Shown: positions 59,601 through 64,000 of the stretch, piece by piece | Numbering within the stretch: the stretch's first letter is position 1 | Layout of the letters: each line of letters opens with the position of its first letter | From: Nitrospirillum sp034653355 | Lineage (GTDB): Bacteria; Pseudomonadota; Alphaproteobacteria; Azospirillales; Azospirillaceae | Assembly (NCBI RefSeq): GCF_034653355.1 | Contig: NZ_JAYEER010000001.1 | Location: 372,001 to 436,000, forward strand | Reading direction: 5' to 3' | Length of the DNA stretch: 64,000 nucleotides | Notes under the pieces: generated by a model | Database searches by the model: none | What the model was told of the DNA's origin: nothing | What the model saw: the letters and a program-made list of their open reading frames with translations, nothing else | Made by a program: the position numbers and the translations under genes

Positions 59601-59710
59601 GCGGCACGAGGCCCATCTCGTGCCGCTAGGCTGCGACCGCAGCCGCCGGAACCTTTCGGGGAGCGTAGCGGACTGAAAGGTGAAGATAAGGCAAGCCGGC
59701 GGACGCCGGC
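59601..59710 (+). other. Row of hairpins between the Rieske and extradiol dioxygenase genes
   Basis: Three inverted repeats fill the 146-bp gap: GCGGCACGAG/CTCGTGCCGC (59601-59626, loop GCCCAT), ACCTTTC/GAAAGGT (59651-59681) and GCCGGC/GCCGGC (59695-59710). The first follows the stop codon by 12 bp but lacks a T run. Such a cluster may end or process the transcript, or be a dispersed palindromic repeat; only one copy is in the window. Confidence 0.45.
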
Positions 59711-59734
59711 GCCTGCCGCCTGAGGGACTAAAAA

Positions 59735-60526
59735 ATGACCACTAACCGCCTACCCACCATCTTCTTCGGCCATGGCAGCCCCATGAACGCCCTGGAGGAC
59801 AATGTTTGCACACGGGAATGGACCAGGATCGGGGGGCTTCTGGGCGCGCCCAAGGCCATCCTGGTCATCTCCGCCCACTGGTACACCCGGGGCACGGCCG
59901 TGACGGCCATGGAACGGCCGCCCACCATCCATGATTTCGGCGCCTTCCCCCAGGCCCTGTTCGACGTGCGGTATCCCGCACCGGGCAGCCCGGAACTGGC
60001 CAAGCGCGTGGCGGAGGTGCTGGCGCCCCTGCCCGTGATCCAGGACCAGAAGTGGGGCCTGGACCATGGCACCTGGTCGGTGCTGGTCAAGGCCTTCCCC
60101 AAGGCCGACATTCCGGTGGTGCAGCTGAGCATGGACGGAACCCAGCCAGGCGCCCATCATTTCGAGGTGGGGCGGCGGCTGGCGGCCTTGCGTGACGAGG
60201 GCGTGCTGATCGTCGGCACCGGCAACGTGGTCCACAACCTGGGCCGCATGAACTGGGACCCCAGCACCCCGCCCTATCCCTGGGCGGCCCGCTTCAACGA
60301 CCTGGTGAAGCAGTGCATCGCCAGCGACACGCCCCAGCCCATGATCGACTTCCAGAAGGCCGGGCCGGACGCCGCCGCCAGCATCCCATCACCCGACCAT
60401 TTCCTGCCCTTCCTCTATGTGCTGGGCACCCGTCAGCCGGGCGACGCCGTCACCCTGGTCAACGATCGGGTGGAACACGGATCGCTCAGCATGCTGACCG
60501 TCGCCTTCGGCGACCTGGCCGCCTGA
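59735..60526 (+). CDS. Class III extradiol ring-cleavage dioxygenase (DODA/YgiD type)
   Basis: 263 residues of the LigB-like superfamily. Probable metal ligands lie in FFGHGSPMNAL (His13), VISAHWYTRG (His48) and the later His residues of MDGTQPGAHHFE and GTGNVVHNLG. These enzymes open catechol-type rings next to the two hydroxyls. Here it could act on the product of the Rieske oxygenase. DODA members also act on DOPA-like side-chain catechols, so specificity is open. Confidence 0.9.
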   Translation: MTTNRLPTIFFGHGSPMNALEDNVCTREWTRIGGLLGAPKAILVISAHWYTRGTAVTAMERPPTIHDFGAFPQALFDVRYPAPGSPELAKRVAEVLAPLPVIQDQKWGLDHGTWSVLVKAFPKADIPVVQLSMDGTQPGAHHFEVGRRLAALRDEGVLIVGTGNVVHNLGRMNWDPSTPPYPWAARFNDLVKQCIASDTPQPMIDFQKAGPDAAASIPSPDHFLPFLYVLGTRQPGDAVTLVNDRVEHGSLSMLTVAFGDLAA

Positions 60527-60541
60527 CGGGGGTATGGGACG

Positions 60542-61522
60542 ATGACCGGCGCCGACGACTGGTTCCCCGTGCGCGTCACCGCCAAGGTGCGGGACGGGGG
60601 CGACGTCTTCCTGTTCGACCTAGCCGACCCGGCGGGCGTCCCCCTGCCCGCCTTCCAGCCCGGCGCGCACATTGATGTGGCAGTGGAGGGGGCGGTGGAC
60701 GGCACCGGCATGACGCGCCAATACTCCCTGTACAGCGCACCGGCCGACACCTGCCGCTATGGCATTGCCGTGCAGCGGGAGGCCAAGGGACGCGGCGGAT
60801 CGCGCACCCTGTGCGACACGGTCGCGGCGGGCGACACCGTGCGCATTCGCCGGCCCCGCGCCCTGTTCACCCTGGCGGCGGATGCAACGTCGCATGTCAT
60901 GATCGCCGGCGGCATCGGCATCACGCCCCTGCTGTCCATGGCGTCGCACCTGGCGGGGGAAGGCGGCGTCACGCTGCACTACCTGGTGCGCCGGCGCGAC
61001 CGCGCCGCCTTGCTGGACGCCGCCCGCCAGGCGGTGGGGCCGGATAACCTGCACCTGCACGTGACGGCGGAAACGGGGCGGCCCGATCTGGCCGTCCTGA
61101 TCGGCCCACCCGCCCCGGGGCGCCATCTCTATCTCTGCGGTCCCGCCGCCCTGCTGGACGCAGCCACCGCCACGGCCGAGGGCCTGGGCTGGCCGGGCGA
61201 CCATATCCACCTGGAACGCTTCGCCGCCGAGCCTGGGACTGATGCCGGGACCAACCGCCCCTTCCTGCTGCGCCTGCGGTCCACCGGCGCCGTCATCCCA
61301 GTCATGGCGGACCAGACGGCGGCCGAGGCCCTGGCCGCCGCCAAGGTGGAACTGCCCATCTCATGCGCCGAGGGGGTGTGCGGCGCCTGCATCACCGGCG
61401 TGCTGGACGGCACGCCGGAACATCGCGACTGCGTCCTGACGGAGGCGGAGCATAAGGCGAACCGCCTGTTCACCCCCTGCTGCTCCCGCGCGGTCAGCGA
61501 GATGCTGGTGGTGGACCTTTAA
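60542..61522 (+). CDS. Phthalate-dioxygenase-reductase-type ferredoxin reductase
   Basis: 326 residues: flavin domain with RQYSLYSAP, NAD domain with MIAGGIGITPLLSMA and LYLCGPAALLDA, and a C-terminal plant-type 2Fe-2S ferredoxin (SCAEGVCGACITG plus a later Cys in HRDCVLTE). This FMN-NAD-2Fe-2S order is that of the phthalate/vanillate demethylase reductases that feed alpha-only Rieske oxygenases, matching the gene at 58401. Last gene of the operon, followed by a terminator. Confidence 0.94.
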   Translation: MTGADDWFPVRVTAKVRDGGDVFLFDLADPAGVPLPAFQPGAHIDVAVEGAVDGTGMTRQYSLYSAPADTCRYGIAVQREAKGRGGSRTLCDTVAAGDTVRIRRPRALFTLAADATSHVMIAGGIGITPLLSMASHLAGEGGVTLHYLVRRRDRAALLDAARQAVGPDNLHLHVTAETGRPDLAVLIGPPAPGRHLYLCGPAALLDAATATAEGLGWPGDHIHLERFAAEPGTDAGTNRPFLLRLRSTGAVIPVMADQTAAEALAAAKVELPISCAEGVCGACITGVLDGTPEHRDCVLTEAEHKANRLFTPCCSRAVSEMLVVDL

Positions 61523-61557
61523 GAGGCCCTGCCTAGACCACAACGCCGCGAGGTCCA

Positions 61558-61583
61558 ACGGCGCCCCGCAGATGGGGCGCCGT
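61558..61583. terminator. Hairpin terminator after the reductase gene
   Basis: ACGGCGCCCC pairs with GGGGCGCCGT around loop GCAGAT, 36 bp after the reductase stop and 20 bp before the convergent AraC stop. The following CGCCGTTT has only a short T run, so it is a moderate terminator for either direction. Confidence 0.65.
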
Positions 61584-61602
61584 CGCCGTTTATAGGCCGG
61601 CC

Positions 61603-62628
61603 CTATTCCGCGAACTGCCGGACGGCGGCACCGCCCGCGCCAGTGCCGGGTGGCACCTGGAAATCACCGTTGTCGTTGTCGGCCATCCCAGCCGACTGGC
61701 GGTAAGCCCGCGGCGTGGTGCCGTACCGGTCGCGGAAGGCGCGGCTGAAGTGCGCCGCCTCGTTGAAGCCCCAGCGGAAGCAGATCTGGGAAATACCCAG
61801 ATGGGCGAAGGTGGGGTTGATCAAATCATGCCGGCAGCGTTCCAGCCGGCGGTTGCGGACATAGCCGCTGAAGGTCTGGTCAACCTCCTTGAACAGCTTT
61901 TGCAGATAGCGGGCGGAGCCGCCATATTCGTTGGCCACGTCCTCCAGCGTCAGGTCGGGATCGCTGAGCCGCGTCTCGATGATCTGGCAGATACGCTGCA
62001 GCGCCATGGAGCGTATGCCGGCCGCACCCCGCGCCGTCTGCACCTGCGGATTGTCGGCCAGCGCCGTCATCAGGAACTCCGACAGCGCCATATCGATGGG
62101 CCGCAGCGGCCCTTCGGTCAGCGTGCCGAATGTTTCTGCCAAAGCCTTGAGCATTCCCGAAAGCACGTGCCCAATTCCTGACCGCCCCGGCAAATGCAGA
62201 ACACCGAAAGACAGCGGCGTGATCAATCGTGGGTTGACCGCCGACTTGGGAATTAAGGCGTAAAGGACTTGGAATTTGGTGCTGAACGACAACGAGGCGG
62301 GAATTCCCGTCTGGCCGTAGATGATATCCTGCGGCGCCAGTTCCAGTTTACCACCTGGATGGGTCAAGGTGGCGCTGCCCTCGATCAAGACGATGAGCCA
62401 GACGGCATCCACCTTCTTCATCAGTCGGCCGGATATTTCCTGCGGAGAGGAAGTGATACGGGCGAATTCAATGCCAAGAGGCGACTTCAGGCACAACAAT
62501 TTGGCGAAGAAGTCTTCATCTTCCGGCAAATGGTCCAAGGGAAGCTTCAGTTTCTCCAGCGCGTCGCGCCAAACGTCGCGACGCTGCTCGACGGGGAATT
62601 GATCGGTGATCAAGTGCCATGCGGTCAT
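61603..62628 (-). CDS. AraC-family regulator, probable controller of the catabolic island
   Basis: 341 residues. The N-terminal half is an effector-binding cupin-like domain of the AraC-binding-like type (QEISGRLMKKVDAVWLIVLI, YGQTGIPASLSFS); the C-terminal 100 residues hold two helix-turn-helix units (LTLEDVANEYGGSARYLQKL and ISQICFRWGFNEAAHFSRAF). The ATG at 62628 has GAGGG six bases upstream; an extension to 62685 is weaker. It lies at the right edge of the island, convergent with the oxygenase operon, the usual place for a pathway activator of aromatic-compound genes. Confidence 0.9.
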   Translation of the reverse strand: MTAWHLITDQFPVEQRRDVWRDALEKLKLPLDHLPEDEDFFAKLLCLKSPLGIEFARITSSPQEISGRLMKKVDAVWLIVLIEGSATLTHPGGKLELAPQDIIYGQTGIPASLSFSTKFQVLYALIPKSAVNPRLITPLSFGVLHLPGRSGIGHVLSGMLKALAETFGTLTEGPLRPIDMALSEFLMTALADNPQVQTARGAAGIRSMALQRICQIIETRLSDPDLTLEDVANEYGGSARYLQKLFKEVDQTFSGYVRNRRLERCRHDLINPTFAHLGISQICFRWGFNEAAHFSRAFRDRYGTTPRAYRQSAGMADNDNGDFQVPPGTGAGGAAVRQFAE

Positions 62629-62808
62629 CGTAACCCTCGCGCCCCCGTGATTATCAGGCGACAGGCCACCAGGACAGATGGCCATGACTACTGGATTAGC
62701 GCAACATCCATACCGTTAAGAATCAAAATCATTTAGCCGACAGGCGACCGTAGACGTTTTCCCGTCGCGGCATTGCATTCCTGATCGGCGAGGCTTACTT
62801 CTAGGGGC

Positions 62809-63228
62809 ATGCCGCGCCGCCAATTCCCCTCTTCGCGGAAGACGCCCCGCTTTCCAGCCTTTGGCCTGGGGATCGTGGCGGCGTGCCTGCGCGGCGTCGT
62901 GACCGTCCTTTTCCTGCTGTCCTTCCTGGGCGCCACCACGGTCCAGGCCATGCCTCAGGACCCACCCCCCGGCGCGACGGCCGTGGCCATGCCCGACGAC
63001 TGCCCCATGGCGCAGTCCGCCGGCGCGCCGTCCAAGGATGGGCCCTGCCATGGGCTGAGCGCGGCTTGCCTCAAGCAGATGGGTTGCCTGGGCATCTCGC
63101 TCTTGCCGGAACGGTCCGGCCAGCCGGCGGCGCCGGCGGTCTTCGGCAAGGCCTTCTTCCGTCAGCCCTCCGCATCCATGGCCGGCCTATCCATCACGCC
63201 GGAACCCTTCCCTCCCATCGTCGCGTGA
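62809..63228 (+). CDS. Small secreted cysteine-containing protein of an efflux operon, function unknown
   Basis: 139 residues: a long hydrophobic signal or anchor (about 20-47, cleavage likely near VQAMP), then a segment with DDCPMAQS, DGPCHGLSAACLKQMGC and no recognised domain. Short cysteine/methionine-containing exported proteins often precede metal-efflux RND genes, and the next gene here is an outer-membrane factor, so a metal-related role is possible. The internal ATG pattern permits a later start. The 180-bp spacer upstream holds no confident site. Confidence 0.6.
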   Translation: MPRRQFPSSRKTPRFPAFGLGIVAACLRGVVTVLFLLSFLGATTVQAMPQDPPPGATAVAMPDDCPMAQSAGAPSKDGPCHGLSAACLKQMGCLGISLLPERSGQPAAPAVFGKAFFRQPSASMAGLSITPEPFPPIVA

Positions 63229-63335
63229 CCTGGACGCCGTGAGGCGTCCTCGCCTGGGGCACCGACGCCCCAGGGCCCGTCCGCGCCGCCGGCCTCGCAC
63301 GCCGGCCCCGACACCCTTTCGGGAGGGAAACCTTC

Positions 63336-64000
63336 ATGACCCGATACACCCATGCCCGCACGGCGACCGCCGCGGCGGCGCTGGTCCTCATGCTCGCGTC
63401 CGGCACGCGGGCGGAGACCATGCCCAACCCTGACGCCCCGACGCTGGGCGCCGATCTGGACGGCCTGCTGGACGCCGCCCGGCATCTGAACCCATCCCTT
63501 CAGGCCGCCGCCCTGGAGACGGCGGCCGTGGACGCCGAGGCCTCCGCCGCCGGTGCGCTGGAGGATCCGACCTTCCGCGTCAATTCCGATGAGGTCGACC
63601 GTACCAGCGGCCCGCGCATCAACAAGACCTACATCACGGTGGAGCAGGAGTTCCCCCTGTGGGGTAAGCGCGACCTGCGCCGCAGTGCCGCCCTGGCGGC
63701 GGTGGACGCGGCACGGGGCCGGGAACGGGCCCTGGGCCTGGAACTGGCGGAACGTATCAAGGGCACCTTCGCCCTGTACGCCGCCGCCTCGGCCGCCTTG
63801 GCCGTCAACGATGATGTCCTGCGCCTGGACCGCCAATTGGCCAGGAACGCGGCCGACCGCTATGGCCAAGGCCTGGGCGGCCAGGGGGATGCGCTGACGG
63901 CCGCCGCCGAAGTCGCCCGCACGGAGGTGGAGAACGCGCGGTTGACGGCCGATCGGACCGCCGCCGCCGCGCGCCTGAACGCCCTGATGGCCCGTCCGGC
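63336..64000 (+). CDS. TolC-type outer membrane factor of an RND efflux system (cut by window edge)
   Basis: 221 N-terminal residues are visible, starting with a signal peptide (MTRYTHARTATAAAALVLML, cleavage near TRAE). The OMF pattern follows: LLDAARHLNPSLQAAALE, alternating helices rich in Ala, and INKTYITVEQEFPLWGKRDLRR, the QxFPLxGKR motif found in CzcC/CusC-like proteins of heavy-metal efflux. GGGAGGGAAA precedes the ATG at 63336. The periplasmic adaptor and pump genes presumably lie to the right. Confidence 0.88.
   Translation, partial: MTRYTHARTATAAAALVLMLASGTRAETMPNPDAPTLGADLDGLLDAARHLNPSLQAAALETAAVDAEASAAGALEDPTFRVNSDEVDRTSGPRINKTYITVEQEFPLWGKRDLRRSAALAAVDAARGRERALGLELAERIKGTFALYAAASAALAVNDDVLRLDRQLARNAADRYGQGLGGQGDALTAAAEVARTEVENARLTADRTAAAARLNALMARP

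Noticed and set aside
59589..59734. A tRNA or small RNA gene between the Rieske and dioxygenase genes
   Set aside because: Hairpins are present, but no cloverleaf, anticodon stem or T-loop consensus could be drawn.
62715..62740. A Fur box (GAATCAAAATCATTT) before the secreted Cys protein gene
   Set aside because: Only one side resembles the Fur repeat and the dyad is poor.

Overview
The window is GC-rich, densely coding DNA from a metabolically versatile alphaproteobacterium. Best guess is a Rhodospirillales/Azospirillaceae-type genome (Azospirillum, Nitrospirillum or Niveispirillum relatives). This rests on a full uptake-hydrogenase plus H2-sensor cluster, a HutF-type histidine pathway, MadLM with a biotin-independent malonate decarboxylase, and TonB-dependent uptake next to an oxygenase-rich catabolic cluster. 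The taxonomic assignment is inference. No rRNA, tRNA, CRISPR array, insertion sequence or phage gene was recognised.

Layout. (1) 1-7.8 kb: histidine utilisation. hutF (cut by the left edge) diverges from hutI-hutG-hutU-hutD and a four-gene amino-acid ABC importer. (2) 8-12.9 kb: a sensor kinase and NtrC-type regulator, followed by a sigma-54 promoter, a secreted duplicated-domain protein and an MFS transporter. (3) 12.9-15 kb: a MarR regulator diverging from an S41 peptidase across two copies of a palindromic operator. (4) 15-35 kb: twenty genes for [NiFe] uptake hydrogenase, all on the minus strand: hupSLEC, a terminator and a new sigma-54 promoter, hupDFGHIJK, hypABCDE, hupR, hupT, hupUV (H2 sensor) and hypF. 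(5) 35-43.3 kb: malonate metabolism, madL-madM-gntR diverging from mdcACDEGBH. (6) 43.5-45.4 kb: an MFS transporter and WrbA. (7) 45.6-62.6 kb: a catabolic island of several transcription units (two TauD-type dioxygenases, SDR, RutA-like flavin monooxygenase with a RutB-like cysteine hydrolase, TonB receptor, MFS, amidohydrolase, M20 hydrolase, acetamidase/formamidase, Rieske oxygenase and its reductase, extradiol dioxygenase) closed by an AraC regulator. (8) 62.8-64 kb: start of an outer-membrane-factor efflux operon, cut by the right edge.

How the parts work together. The hup region is a self-contained regulon. HupUV and HupT sense H2 and signal to HupR. HupR keeps the GAFTGA sigma-54 contact motif, and two good -24/-12 promoters lie in front of hupS and hupD. 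Each has a GAAA/TTTC dyad about 90 bp upstream of the predicted start, and the hupD promoter also has a FixK/FNR-type box. The malonate genes would import malonate (MadLM) and decarboxylate it (Mdc) under a GntR regulator. The island at 45.6-62.6 kb looks like uptake and stepwise oxidation/hydrolysis of an unidentified nitrogen-containing, probably cyclic or aromatic-amide compound; it is the best candidate here for an undescribed pathway.

A caution runs through the window. Six genes (hutD, the ABC binding protein, one ABC permease, hupU, hupG, gntR) are each put out of frame by what looks like a single missing base, mostly in a G/C run. That pattern suggests homopolymer sequencing errors more than real gene decay, but the sequence alone cannot decide.
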